In this document: piece after piece, positions 24,425-34,306 of the stretch
Numbering within the stretch: position 1 is the first letter of the stretch
Layout: every line of letters begins with the position of its first letter
Source: DATKFM01 sp963810485
Lineage (GTDB): Bacteria; Pseudomonadota; Alphaproteobacteria; Dongiales; Dongiaceae
Reading direction: 5' to 3'
Assembly (NCBI GenBank): GCA_963810485.1
Contig: CAWENQ010000004.1
Coordinates: 992,001 to 1,056,000 of the forward strand
DNA length: 64,000 nt
The notes under the pieces: model-generated
What the model was told of the DNA's origin: nothing
The model's database searches: none
Seen by the model: only the letters and a program-made list of their open reading frames with translations
Program-made: the position numbers and the translations under genes

Positions 24425-27403
24425 TCAGCCTCCGAGGATGACGTCGGCGCCGAGGGTTATCGGGCCCGTGGTCGCGAGAGTAATGACCATCTCGAAGCCA
24501 GGGATCGTATCATCGGTATCAACTCGTACCTCGACCCCAGCGCCGCTCGGCGCGATCTCGACCCGTGCCGCGCGATCCTTGGCGGCGACGCCGGCGGAGT
24601 CGAACAGCAAGTCAAGATTGATCTGGTCCTGACCGCCGGCGGGATTGCCATCAAAACCGGTGACCGTATCATTCCCATCGAGGACATCGGTGTAGAAGAC
24701 GCGATCGTTACCCTTGCTGACATCGATACTGTCGTCGCCCTTGCCGCCGACAATCACGTCATTGCCAAGGCCGCCATTGAGCGTGTCCGCACCATCGAAG
24801 CCGAACAGCCTGTTGGCGCCGTTGTTGCCGGTGATGATGTTGCCGGTGTCATTGCCCTTGCCGTCGATCGCCGCCCCACCCAGGAGCTCGAGGTTTTCCA
24901 GCCCCGTGCCGAGCGTGAACGTCACCAGACTTTGCACCTTGTCGATGCCGTCGCTGTCGAAGATGTTGTCGCCGGTGCTGTCCACGACATAGGTATCATT
25001 GCCGTCGCCGCCAAAGAGGCTATCGCCGCCGGCGCCGCCGTTCAGGCTGTCATTGCCGATGCCGCCGGTTAGCGTGTCGTTGCCGACATTGCCGCTGAGG
25101 CTGTCGTCGCCGCCCGCACCGTCGATCTTGTCGGCGGCCTTGGTGCCGCTGATCCGATTGGCGGCTCCGTCGGCGGCGAAGACGACAGCGGCGGCCCCGA
25201 GGAAGGTGTAGTGCTCGATGCCGGGAAGTGCGTTGCTCAGCACCTGGTTCGTCCGTAGCTCGTCATTGGTGTCGCTGCCCAACTCCGTGATCTTGTCGTC
25301 CTTGCTGTCCTGGAGATACACATCGTCGCCTTTGCCGCCGGACATCTCGTCGGCACCAGCACCCCCATTCAGTGTGTTGTTGCCATCATTGCCAATGAGG
25401 ATGTTCTCGAGCCCATTGCCGGTGCCCGAGATATCCGCGATGCCGATCAGGGTCAGGTTCTCCAGATTGGCGCCGAGCACATAGCTGATCTCGCTCTCGA
25501 TGGTGTCGATGCCGCCGGCGGTGCCCTTGAGCGTTTCCGTCACGATATCGCCCGTGCTGTCGACCACATAGGTATCGTCGCCGCCAAGGCCGGCCATCTT
25601 GTCCTTGCCATCGCCGCCATCCAGCCGGTTAGCCAGGCTGTTGCCGATGAGGATATTGGCGAGATCGTTTCCGGTCGCCAGCTTCCCGTTTCCCTCCGCG
25701 TCCAGTGTCAGGTTCTCTTCGAATTTGCCGAGCGTATAGTCGACCTTGCTGACGACGGTATCGATGCCGCCTTTCGCTGTTCCATCAGTCTCGATGACAT
25801 CGTCACCACCGGAGTCGACATAGTAGATGTCGTTGCCGAAGCTGCCGGTCAGGCTGTCATTACCGCCGGAACCATCCAGCTTGTTGGCAAAAGCATTGCC
25901 GATGATCTCATTGCCGGTGTCATTGCCGGTGCCGGCTGTTGCCTTGCCGATCAGGGTCAGGTTCTCGATTCCGACGCCCAGCGTATAGACGATGGCGCTG
26001 TCCACGCGGTCGATGCCGGATGAATCGACGATCTGGTCGAACTTGTTGTCGACGACATAGGCATCATCGCCGTCGCCGCCCAGCAGGCTGTCGCCGCCCG
26101 CGCCGCCATTGAGCGCGTCGTCGCCGCCGAGCCCTGTAAGCGTGTCCGAGAACTTCGTGCCGGAGATCCGGTTGTTCTGGCCGTCGGCGGTGAAGTTGAC
26201 GGGCGTGCCGCCCAGGAAGCTGTAGTGCTCGATGCCTGCAACCAGCTGCGAAAGCGCCTGGTTGGTACGCATCTCGTCATTCAGCGTGGCGTCGGATTCG
26301 CTGATGACATCAAACATGCTGTCCAGAAAATAGACATCGTCGCCGCCGCCGCCTGTCAGGCTGTCGCCGCCAGCACCGCCATTGACCGTGTCGTTGCCTG
26401 CGCCGCCTTCGAGCGTGTCCTTGCCGGGGCCGCCGCGCAGATCATTGGCGAACTCATTGCCGTCGATACTGTCGTTGCCCTTGCCGCCGATCGCATTCTC
26501 GATGACGACGTCGTTGGCGATCGTGAACCCGCCGCGAATGCCGTTCATCCACGAAACAAATCCACCGGCATTCGGGCCCTCAAGTGGCGCGTCGTTCAAA
26601 TTGATGACGCAGGCGCCGCCGAGATTGGCGGCGCTGATCGTGTCGATGCCGCCCGCGTCCCAGATGCAGGCCCAGAAGGCACCGGCGGCATTGGCGCCCG
26701 GCAGCCGGTATGCATTGTTGCCGGTATGGAAGGACATGTTGGCGCCGTACATCTCCTGTAGCGCCGCGATATCGAAGGCCATGGGCGTGCCTTCCCAACC
26801 ATAGGCAAAGGAGTTCCCCGGCATGACATCCCAGCCGTCATTGTAGCTCATGACCGTCCAGATGCCCTGATTCAGGCCAAGGTCGCCCGTATCGAAGGGA
26901 TCGTCGACGCCAGGAAAAATCGTGGCATCCCCCTCCGATCCGCCGTCATGGGGGTGTGCGAGGCCAATTCCGTGACCGATTTCGTGAAGGACGGTAACAA
27001 ACCCGTAGCCGCCTATCCTCAGGCCGGCTGCAGTCCAGCTTGGATGCTGCGCATTGAATTCGCCATGAATGGGATCGACAGCTCCAACCGGGATTTCGTG
27101 TTGGCCGAGAGAGCCGCCGGTATAGCTGCTCGGCACCAGCCACCAGGCGATGTCACTCGCGCCATAGCTGCCGACTTCCCGGAAATCCAGATTGCAGACG
27201 TTCTCGTAGAGTCGGAGAGCTTGGCGAAAAGCTGTCTGTTCATAACCGAACCACTGATAGCCGCCGCCACCCAGGCGGGGAATTTGACCGGCGCCGAAGT
27301 AAAAGTTGACCGGTCCATCGATCCAACGGGTACCCCAGACCAGGGAATCGATGTAGGGATTGCCGTAGCCGGAGCCGGGAAAGGAATTATCTTGCGTTGC
27401 CAT
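24425..27403 (-). CDS. Serralysin-type (M10B) metalloprotease with RTX repeats
   Basis: 992 residues. The zinc site HEIGHGIGLAHP has ligands His140, His144 and His150 with catalytic Glu141; the Met-turn is WTVMSYND (Met185). The serralysin C-terminal domain starts near 200, then calcium-binding nonapeptide repeats (GGxGxD) alternate with blocks like YVVDSTGD and YTLGxxxENLTLIG to about residue 890. There is no N-terminal signal peptide; the extreme C-terminus ends TLGADVILGG, a type I secretion signal. It is about twice the usual serralysin length because of extra repeats. GGAGGG precedes the ATG. No HlyB/HlyD/TolC genes lie in the window. Confidence 0.92.
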   Translation of the reverse strand: MATQDNSFPGSGYGNPYIDSLVWGTRWIDGPVNFYFGAGQIPRLGGGGYQWFGYEQTAFRQALRLYENVCNLDFREVGSYGASDIAWWLVPSSYTGGSLGQHEIPVGAVDPIHGEFNAQHPSWTAAGLRIGGYGFVTVLHEIGHGIGLAHPHDGGSEGDATIFPGVDDPFDTGDLGLNQGIWTVMSYNDGWDVMPGNSFAYGWEGTPMAFDIAALQEMYGANMSFHTGNNAYRLPGANAAGAFWACIWDAGGIDTISAANLGGACVINLNDAPLEGPNAGGFVSWMNGIRGGFTIANDVVIENAIGGKGNDSIDGNEFANDLRGGPGKDTLEGGAGNDTVNGGAGGDSLTGGGGDDVYFLDSMFDVISESDATLNDEMRTNQALSQLVAGIEHYSFLGGTPVNFTADGQNNRISGTKFSDTLTGLGGDDALNGGAGGDSLLGGDGDDAYVVDNKFDQIVDSSGIDRVDSAIVYTLGVGIENLTLIGKATAGTGNDTGNEIIGNAFANKLDGSGGNDSLTGSFGNDIYYVDSGGDDVIETDGTAKGGIDTVVSKVDYTLGKFEENLTLDAEGNGKLATGNDLANILIGNSLANRLDGGDGKDKMAGLGGDDTYVVDSTGDIVTETLKGTAGGIDTIESEISYVLGANLENLTLIGIADISGTGNGLENILIGNDGNNTLNGGAGADEMSGGKGDDVYLQDSKDDKITELGSDTNDELRTNQVLSNALPGIEHYTFLGAAAVVFAADGAANRISGTKAADKIDGAGGDDSLSGNVGNDTLTGGIGNDSLNGGAGGDSLFGGDGNDTYVVDSTGDNIFDSDGIDKVQSLVTFTLGTGLENLELLGGAAIDGKGNDTGNIITGNNGANRLFGFDGADTLNGGLGNDVIVGGKGDDSIDVSKGNDRVFYTDVLDGNDTVTGFDGNPAGGQDQINLDLLFDSAGVAAKDRAARVEIAPSGAGVEVRVDTDDTIPGFEMVITLATTGPITLGADVILGG

Positions 27404-27630
27404 GGGCGCCCCCTCCATCGATCCGGCTGCGCGCCAATTGATCTGGCGTCTTGTTCGCGATGCGGCCGGACACGCGTTCCACCCTGTTTTGCAGAACTTG
27501 CAAACAGCTGCTGTTGGCTACATTCGAACCGCTCTAAGAGAGCAGTTCACGCAACTGTCAGCGGTGCAATGCAGCAAAATGAATACTAGCAGAAATGTTT
27601 TCTGGAGTCTTTGACGATATCACGCAGCAT
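27404..27630. other. Intergenic region between the two RTX genes
   Basis: About 227 bases of lower-GC sequence separate the two minus-strand RTX genes. It must hold the end of the upstream transcript and probably a promoter for the protease, but I see no clear -10/-35 pair, terminator or gene. The length argues for separate transcription of the two genes. Confidence 0.4.
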
Positions 27631-30600
27631 TCACGAGCCCAGCACCACGTCCGCCCCCAGGGTGATCGTATCCGCCGTATTCAGAGTCACCGCCACGAGT
27701 TCGTAACCGTTGCCAGCATCGCCGTCCGCATCGACGCGCACTTCGACCTCTTCGCCGTCATCGAACACGCCGACACGCGAGGCGCGGTCCTTGCCCGCGA
27801 TCTTCAGGGAGTCGAGCAGCAGATCCAGATTGACCTGATCCTGGCCGCCAGCAGCCGCGCCATCGAAGGCGGTCACGATATCGCCGGCATCGATGACGTT
27901 TGTATAAAACAGCCGGTCGTTTCCCAGGCTGGTATCGATATTGTCGGCGCCGGCGCCGCCGGCGACAACATCGTTGCCCGCGCCGCCATTCAGGCTGTCG
28001 GCGCCGTCGCCGCCGAGCAGCCGGTCGTTGCCAGCACCGCCCAGTAATGTGTCTTCGCCGAGATCGCCATTGAGGACGTTATTGCCGGTGTTGCCGGTGA
28101 TGACATTGGCAGCGCCATTGCCGGTGCCGCTGATAGCCCCATTGCCTAGAAGCTGCAAATCCTCCAGGTCGGCGCCGAGCGTCAGGGAGACGGTGGATTG
28201 GACGGTATCGGCACCGCCGCTGTCGGCGATCTTGTCGCCCGGGCTGTTGACGATATAGGTATCGTTGCCCTCGCCGCCGGCCATGCTGTCATTGCCGGCC
28301 CCGCCGTCGAGCGTGTCGTCGCCCTTGCCGCCGTTCAACGTATCGTTGCCTGCGCCACCGCGCAGCTTGTTGAGCCCGTCATTGCCCTCGATGAGATTGG
28401 CGACCGCATTGCCTGTGCCGTTGAGGTCTCCATCACCCAACAGTGTCAGCTGCTCCACATTGCCGATGAGCGTGTAGGAGACCTGGCTTTCGACGGTATC
28501 GTAGCCGCCCTTGGCGCCGGCAATGCTCTCCAGCGCCAGTTCGCCCTCGTTGTCGACCCGATAGAGATCATTGCCCGCGCCGCCGGTCATCTGATCCAGG
28601 CCGAGGCCGCCATCGAGCGTGTTATCGAGGGCGTTGCCCACGAGGACGTTGTTCAGTTCATTGCCGGTGGCCGTGGCGGCTTTGCCTTTCGCATCCAGGA
28701 CCAGCCGTTCTTCATTGGCGCCGAGGGCGTAGTCCACCTTGCTGAAGATGGTATCGATACCGCCCATCGGGCCGCCGGTCTCCACGACATCGTCGCCGGC
28801 AACGTCGACGACATAGACATCGTTGCCGCCGCCACCGGTGAGCGTGTCTTCGCCGGCACCGCCGTCGAGCCGGTTGGCGGCGGCATTGCCCACGAGGATG
28901 TTGTTCAGTTCATTGCCCGTGCCGTTCAGCGGCATGGCGCCCATCAGCTCGAGATTTTCGAGTCCGGCCCCCAGCCTGTAGGAGACCGTGCTTTTCACGC
29001 TGTCGATGTCGCTGGTGCTGCCGAACGCCTCGCTGATGAAGTCCTTGAAATTGTCGACATAGTAAAGGTCATTGCCGAGATCACCTTCCATGCGGTCGAT
29101 CCCGCCGCCACCGTTCAAGGTATCGTTGCCCCCATTGCCGATCAGCCAGTCATCGCCGCCGCGGCCTGCGATCGAATTGTCGCCGTCATTGCCGATCAGG
29201 AAATTGGCCCCGCCCGTTCCCGCGGCATTCAGGGCGTCAGTCCCCAACAGCGCGTGGATCTCCATGCCAGGGAACTTGTCGGTCAGGAGGTCGAAGGACA
29301 CCGAAACGACCACGGCGTCGATACCGCCGCTGTCGAAGATGACATCGTCGGAGTCGCCGAGGAAATAGGTGTCATTGCCGCCGCCGCCGTTCAGCGTGTC
29401 GGCGCCGTCCTCGCCGTCGAGGATATCGTCATGGGCGCCGCCGAGGAGCAGATCATTGCCGGCGCCGCCGATCAGCGTGTCATTGAACGCGGCGCCGTTG
29501 ATCGTGTCGTTGAAATCGGTTCCAATGACAAGGTTCCATGAGTTGGTCGCCTTGAAGTTGACCGGCGCGTCTCCGATGAACTGATAGTAGCTGATGAAGC
29601 TAAGGCCCCGGGTCAGGGATTGATTGGTGATCAGCGCGTTATTTCCGGAGATGTCCTCGATCTTGTCGTCGGCGTCCGTCTGAATGAAGAGATCGTCGCC
29701 GATGCCGCCGATCATCGTGTCGGCGCCGGCGCCGCCGTCGAGGGTATCTTCGCCATCACTGCCAACGAGCTTGTCATCGCCCTCCTCACCGCTGAGGTCG
29801 CCGCCCGGGTGGTTCTGCGATGCAAGATCCCCGGCGAATAGCACGTCGTCTCCGGCACCGCCGAACCCGACGAGGCCGCCAAAGGTGCCCTGCAGGGTAT
29901 CGTTCCCCTCTCCGCCATCAACGAACGGGCGCGAGCCCTTTAGCAGGTCGGCGCCTGCGCCGCCGAGCATGACGGAGCCGCCTTCCAATGTATCATTGCC
30001 GTCATTGCCGGTGAGCGAGTCGGCGCCGGCACCGCCGCCGCCGAGGGAATCGTTGCCGCTGCTGCCGGTCAACGTGTCGGCGCCGACAGTGCCGATGAAG
30101 CCTTCTACATTCTTGAGCTTGTCGACGCCAAGCCCGATGGCGGAAAGATCGGCCGTGAAATATTCACCTGCTTCACCGACAGTGAGATTCAATCCCGCGG
30201 ACGACGAAGTGTCGAATTGCACGATATCGACGCCCTCGCCGCCATCGATCAGGTCGTTGCCCGTTCCGCCGTCGATGCTGTCATTGCCGCTGGCGCCGTC
30301 GATCGTGTCGTCGCCGCCAAGGCCGTAGATGGTATTGTCGGCATTATTGCCCATGAGGATATTGGCTACGTCATTGCCGCCGAAGTTCGTAGCCTTATCG
30401 CCAGTGAGAACAATATTCTCGACAGCACTGGAAAACGAAAAAGAACCGACCGAAGTATAGACTGTATCGGTCCCTTCGCCGGCTACTTCGCCGACCATGT
30501 CCTGGACGTCATCAACATAGTATGAATCATTCCCAGCGCCGCCAGACATCGCGTCGGCACCGGCGCCGCCGTCCAACGTGTCATCTCCGCCATAGCCGAG

Positions 30601-32109
30601 GAGGGTATCGTTGTCCTCGAGACCGGCGAGCTTGTTTTCCGCAGATGTTCCTTCGATGCGGTTTGCCGCCTTGTTGCCGGTACCATCGATAGCGTCTGTC
30701 CCCGTCAGGAACAGCCACTCGACATCTTTCCCCAGAACGTAAGTCACCGAACTATGGACCGTATCCAAAGCGGCGTCGGCAGCGGTCTCGATCACCGTGT
30801 CGCCCGCATCGTCGACGAAATACGTGTCCTGACCTTTGCCGCCCGCCATGGTGTCGGCACCGGCGCCGCCGTCGAGCGTATCGTCGCCGCTGCCGCCCGT
30901 TAGGGAGTCGTTCCCTTCGCCGGTGAGGAAGACATTGTTGGCCGAATCGCCGGCGAGCGTGTCCGCGAAGTCGCTGCCGATGACGCCTTCAATGCCGCGG
31001 TAGGTGTCCTTGCCGAGGCCGACAGCCGACAGGTCCAGCACCGTATCGGCGTTCGACGTCACCAAGTCGAATTTGACGCTACCGCTCGCACCGGAGAGAT
31101 CCATCACGTCGGTATCGACAGAGGAATCGGACTCGGTGTGACCCTGGAGCGTGTCGTTGCCGGCGCCGCCTCTCAAAGTGTCGCTGCCATTGTGGCCCGC
31201 CAGGTAGTCGTTCGACGCGGACCCGATCAGCAAGTCATTGCCGCCGGTCCCGATGACGCCTTCGATATTGCTGTAGGTATCCTTGCCGAGGCCGACCCCG
31301 GTAAGATCGACCGTTGTATCCACTGAGGATTGAACGAGTGAGAAGGTGACTCCATCCGAAGCATTCGTGCCCATGGGACTAAGGCTGATGACGTCGAAAC
31401 CGGAACCGCCATCGACGGTATCGTCGCCAAGGAATCCGTCGATAGTGTCGTTTCCGGCCAGCCCGTTCAGCTCATTGTTCTGGATGTTTCCCGAGATCGT
31501 GTTGTCGAGCTCGTTGCCGGTGCCGACGACGGCGGCGGCCATTGTAATCAGCGTCAAATTCTCGACGTTAGCAGCCAGCGTGTGATCGGCGGCGCTTTCC
31601 ACGGTATCAATGCCCTGATCCTTGCCTTCGCTGACGATGTCGGCCTTGTCGTCAACCTGGTAGAGATCGCTGCCTGCACCGCCGGACATGCTGTCCGCGC
31701 CCGTGCCGCCATCGAGATAATCGTTGTCATCAAGGCCGACCAGGGTGTCCTTGCCGCCGAAGCCCAGGAGATGGTCGTTCAGAGATGAGCCGGTGATGCT
31801 GTCGGCGCCGGCAAACAGCACGTCATCGACCGGCTCGAACGCAAACGGAAACTCGTTGACCGGCGTCGAGATATCCGTGACCTGGTACTGAATGTTATTT
31901 TCGACATGCGTCCAGCTGGCGATCGTACCGCCCACCAGCTTGTTGGACGGGTCATAGGTGAAGTCGCTGTCGGCGCTGACAAATTCGTCGTAGTTGCTGG
32001 GATGGCCGCGACGGAACACCGTTGAGGTCGTTTCCGCAACCGCGCCATTGATCGGAACGATGCTCCCCATGACGACGCGGGAGTCGTCGATCGAAGTTAC
32101 TGTGGCCAT
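27631..32109 (-). CDS. Giant RTX calcium-binding protein without recognised catalytic domain
   Basis: 1492 residues. The first 95 or so residues (VTSIDDSRVVMGSIVPING ...) match nothing I know. From about residue 100 to 1400 it is built of RTX modules: GGxGxDxL turns alternating with YxVDxxxD and SxxYTLGxxxENLxL segments. The C-terminus (FYTNVIDAGDIVTAFDG to TLGADVVLGS) is closely similar to that of the neighbouring protease, so both probably use the same type I exporter. Likely a secreted or surface calcium-folded structural or adhesive protein; this is inference. GGAAGGA precedes the ATG. Confidence 0.88.
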   Translation of the reverse strand: MATVTSIDDSRVVMGSIVPINGAVAETTSTVFRRGHPSNYDEFVSADSDFTYDPSNKLVGGTIASWTHVENNIQYQVTDISTPVNEFPFAFEPVDDVLFAGADSITGSSLNDHLLGFGGKDTLVGLDDNDYLDGGTGADSMSGGAGSDLYQVDDKADIVSEGKDQGIDTVESAADHTLAANVENLTLITMAAAVVGTGNELDNTISGNIQNNELNGLAGNDTIDGFLGDDTVDGGSGFDVISLSPMGTNASDGVTFSLVQSSVDTTVDLTGVGLGKDTYSNIEGVIGTGGNDLLIGSASNDYLAGHNGSDTLRGGAGNDTLQGHTESDSSVDTDVMDLSGASGSVKFDLVTSNADTVLDLSAVGLGKDTYRGIEGVIGSDFADTLAGDSANNVFLTGEGNDSLTGGSGDDTLDGGAGADTMAGGKGQDTYFVDDAGDTVIETAADAALDTVHSSVTYVLGKDVEWLFLTGTDAIDGTGNKAANRIEGTSAENKLAGLEDNDTLLGYGGDDTLDGGAGADAMSGGAGNDSYYVDDVQDMVGEVAGEGTDTVYTSVGSFSFSSAVENIVLTGDKATNFGGNDVANILMGNNADNTIYGLGGDDTIDGASGNDSIDGGTGNDLIDGGEGVDIVQFDTSSSAGLNLTVGEAGEYFTADLSAIGLGVDKLKNVEGFIGTVGADTLTGSSGNDSLGGGGAGADSLTGNDGNDTLEGGSVMLGGAGADLLKGSRPFVDGGEGNDTLQGTFGGLVGFGGAGDDVLFAGDLASQNHPGGDLSGEEGDDKLVGSDGEDTLDGGAGADTMIGGIGDDLFIQTDADDKIEDISGNNALITNQSLTRGLSFISYYQFIGDAPVNFKATNSWNLVIGTDFNDTINGAAFNDTLIGGAGNDLLLGGAHDDILDGEDGADTLNGGGGNDTYFLGDSDDVIFDSGGIDAVVVSVSFDLLTDKFPGMEIHALLGTDALNAAGTGGANFLIGNDGDNSIAGRGGDDWLIGNGGNDTLNGGGGIDRMEGDLGNDLYYVDNFKDFISEAFGSTSDIDSVKSTVSYRLGAGLENLELMGAMPLNGTGNELNNILVGNAAANRLDGGAGEDTLTGGGGNDVYVVDVAGDDVVETGGPMGGIDTIFSKVDYALGANEERLVLDAKGKAATATGNELNNVLVGNALDNTLDGGLGLDQMTGGAGNDLYRVDNEGELALESIAGAKGGYDTVESQVSYTLIGNVEQLTLLGDGDLNGTGNAVANLIEGNDGLNKLRGGAGNDTLNGGKGDDTLDGGAGNDSMAGGEGNDTYIVNSPGDKIADSGGADTVQSTVSLTLGADLEDLQLLGNGAISGTGNGAANVITGNTGNNVLNGDLGEDTLLGGAGNDRLLGGDGADSLNGGAGNDVVAGGAGADNIDTSLGNDRLFYTNVIDAGDIVTAFDGAAAGGQDQVNLDLLLDSLKIAGKDRASRVGVFDDGEEVEVRVDADGDAGNGYELVAVTLNTADTITLGADVVLGS

Positions 32110-32345
32110 CCTGTATTCCTTCCAGACACTGCGGCGCCAATTAGTGTTCGCGGTCAGGCGCTTGTTTTATTTGTCTCAAAGTTTAGTCGAATACAGTTTT
32201 TCTCGCTAGCATGTCTTTTCAGTGCCAGGGCAATGACTTAAGGGTCATTGCGACGACTTGGAAGATCTTCGAAAGATGCGAAAGGCGGAAAGCGAGAAGG
32301 CGCCGGTGACTTGCGGCACCTAAAACAACCGCCGGCTTGGCGCCG
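32110..32345. promoter_or_regulatory. Promoter region of the RTX gene with two palindromes
   Basis: A 236-base, relatively AT-rich gap. GCAATGAC (32230-32237) and GTCATTGC (32244-32251) form a perfect 8-bp inverted repeat with a 6-base spacer about 120 bases upstream of the RTX start. GAAGATCTTC (32261-32270) is a second palindrome, centred in the imperfect CTTGGAAGATCTTCGAAAG. Either may be an operator; the second could also be the 3' end of the pheA transcript. No promoter elements are certain. Confidence 0.45.
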
Positions 32346-33212
32346 CTACTTCCCGCTGCGGAAGGGGTGCGCCGGATAAACGCCGAGGATCTTCACCTCG
32401 CGGGAGAAGAAGCTGAGCTCTTCCAGCGCCAGGCGCACCGAGCGCTGGTCGGGATGGCCCTCGATATCGGCGTAGAACTGCGCCACGGTGAAGCGCTCGT
32501 CCAGGATGTAGCTCTCCAGTTTCACGATATTGACCCCGTTGGTGGCAAAGCCGCCGAGCGCCTTGTAAAGCGCCGCCGGCACGCTGCGCACGCGAAAGAC
32601 GAAGCTGGTGATGATCAGTCCGGCCGCGGGATCGGGATCCAGCGGCTCCCGGCGCATGATGACAAAGCGCGTGGTGTTGTGCTTGCCGTCGGCGATGTCG
32701 CCGCGCAGCGACACCAGGCCATAGATCCGACCCGCCAGTTCCGAGGCGATCGCGGCTTGCGTGACGTCGCCGGCCTTCGCCACGTCGGCGGCGGCGCCGG
32801 CGGTGTCGGCATGGACGATCGCCTTCAGGCCAAGCTCGTTGATGATCTTGCGGCATTGCGGCAGGGCATGCACATGGCTGTGCACGGTCTTGATCGTCTG
32901 CAGCGTGGCGCCCTTGGGCGCCAGCAGATGATGCACCACCCGCTGGAAATGCTCGCCGATGATATGCAGGCCAGATTCCGGCATCAGGTGATGCACATCG
33001 GCGACCCGGCCGGCCAGGGAATTGTCGATCGCGATCATCGCCAGCGCGGCGCGGCCTTCGCGCGCGGCGTTGAACGTCTCCTCGAACGTGTCGCAGGGCA
33101 GCGTCGCCATGTCCGGATAGGCGGTGCGGCAGGCAAGATCGCCATAGGCGCCGGAAGCGCCCTGGAAGGCGATGCAATTTGCGGGATCGGTGGCGGCGGA
33201 CGCGACGGCCAT
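32346..33212 (-). CDS. pheA: Prephenate dehydratase
   Basis: 288 residues. The dehydratase domain starts IAFQGASGAYGDLAC and contains HADTAGAAADVAKAGD and the catalytic NTTRFVIM motif (Thr-Arg-Phe). The C-terminal ACT domain has LYKALGGFATNGVNIVKLESYILDE, the phenylalanine-sensing region; ESYI stands where many enzymes have ESRP. It converts prephenate to phenylpyruvate without a chorismate mutase domain. It follows kdsB by 26 bases, a conserved alphaproteobacterial pair. Confidence 0.95.
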   Translation of the reverse strand: MAVASAATDPANCIAFQGASGAYGDLACRTAYPDMATLPCDTFEETFNAAREGRAALAMIAIDNSLAGRVADVHHLMPESGLHIIGEHFQRVVHHLLAPKGATLQTIKTVHSHVHALPQCRKIINELGLKAIVHADTAGAAADVAKAGDVTQAAIASELAGRIYGLVSLRGDIADGKHNTTRFVIMRREPLDPDPAAGLIITSFVFRVRSVPAALYKALGGFATNGVNIVKLESYILDERFTVAQFYADIEGHPDQRSVRLALEELSFFSREVKILGVYPAHPFRSGK

Positions 33213-33238
33213 GGCTTTCGGTGTTGCGGCTGATGTTG

Positions 33239-34057
33239 TCAGTTCGATGTCGGGTTTTTACCCGCCAGGATGGCGCGGGCGCGCTCGAGGTCGGCGGGAG
33301 TATCGACACCGAGCGGAACCAAGTCAACGAGCGCGGCATCGATGCGCATGCCCGCATCGAGAGCGCGCAGCTGCTCAAGCCGTTCGCGCTTCTCCAGCGG
33401 CGCCGGCGGCAGGGCGACAAAGCGCTCGAGGGCGGCGCGGCGATAGGCATAAATACCGATGTGGTGGTAATGCGGCCCTTCGCCCGAGGGCACGGGCAGG
33501 CGGCTGAAGTAAAGCGCCCGGCCGACCGGCTGATGGCGCGCCATCATCCGTTCGTCGAACGCCACCGCCGCCTTCACCACATTGGGATTGTCGCGCTCAG
33601 CGTCGCTGGTGATGCGGGTGACCACGGTGCCGATATCCACGGCCGGATCGGCCAGCGCCGCCAAGGCCGCGCGGAGGGCAGTGGGCGCCATGGTCGGCAG
33701 GTCGCCCTGCATGTTCACCACGGCGTCGTGCCGCCCCTGGGGATCGGCCGCCTGCAGCGCCTCGGCGACGCGGTCGGAGCCGGAAGGATGCTCCGGCCGC
33801 GTGAGGATGGCGGTGCCGCCGGCGGCGCGGACGGCGTCGGCGATCTCCGGCTCGGCGCAGGCCACCAAGACCGGGCCGATGTCAGCCTCCGCCGCCCGGC
33901 GCCAGACCTGGACGATCATCGGCTGGCCGCCGATATCGGCCAGCGGCTTGCGCGGCAGCCGCACCGAGGCGAGTCGCGACGGGATGATCACGATCGGGTT
34001 CGCAACGGGCCGCCGCGAAGGACCGGCATCGGCCGCTTTGGCAAGGGCGGAGGTCAC
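33239..34057 (-). CDS. kdsB: 3-deoxy-manno-octulosonate cytidylyltransferase
   Basis: 272 residues. After about 22 extra N-terminal residues comes IVIIPSRLASVRLPRKPLADIGGQPMIV, the nucleotide-binding loop of CMP-KDO synthetase; VNMQGDLP and HIGIYAYRRAALERF follow. In this motif the family's usual NVQGDEP is MQGDLP. The enzyme activates KDO for lipopolysaccharide core synthesis in the cytoplasm. The start is GTG at 34057 with AGAGGA upstream. It is divergent from the cytochrome gene. Confidence 0.93.
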   Translation of the reverse strand: MTSALAKAADAGPSRRPVANPIVIIPSRLASVRLPRKPLADIGGQPMIVQVWRRAAEADIGPVLVACAEPEIADAVRAAGGTAILTRPEHPSGSDRVAEALQAADPQGRHDAVVNMQGDLPTMAPTALRAALAALADPAVDIGTVVTRITSDAERDNPNVVKAAVAFDERMMARHQPVGRALYFSRLPVPSGEGPHYHHIGIYAYRRAALERFVALPPAPLEKRERLEQLRALDAGMRIDAALVDLVPLGVDTPADLERARAILAGKNPTSN

Positions 34058-34306
34058 TTGATTTCAGTCCTCTGCGATATCGGTGGCACGGCAATTCAAT
34101 CTTTCGAATCAGCGGGTTGCGACATATTGCCGCGCACGCATGGGCAGCCGCAACTTAGCCTGCGCTGGCATAAGGGAAAACCGCCAATCGGCGGTGGGGC
34201 CATTGGACAGCGCGCAGCCGAGTCATTACATTCCGCGCCCGCCGATGGGCGGCCTGTTCGCAGTGCGCCTCATGGTATGAATCTATGGCGCCCAAGGGGG
34301 TTGCGG

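Noticed and set aside
28198..29541. Open forward frame of 447 codons opposite the large RTX gene
   Set aside because: It is an antisense shadow of repeated Gly/Asp codons and repeats the same pattern as the gene.
24425..32109. Regular periodic repeats that could be taken for a CRISPR or tandem-repeat array
   Set aside because: The period follows nine-residue calcium-binding units in one open frame; units vary at synonymous and other positions and there are no spacers.
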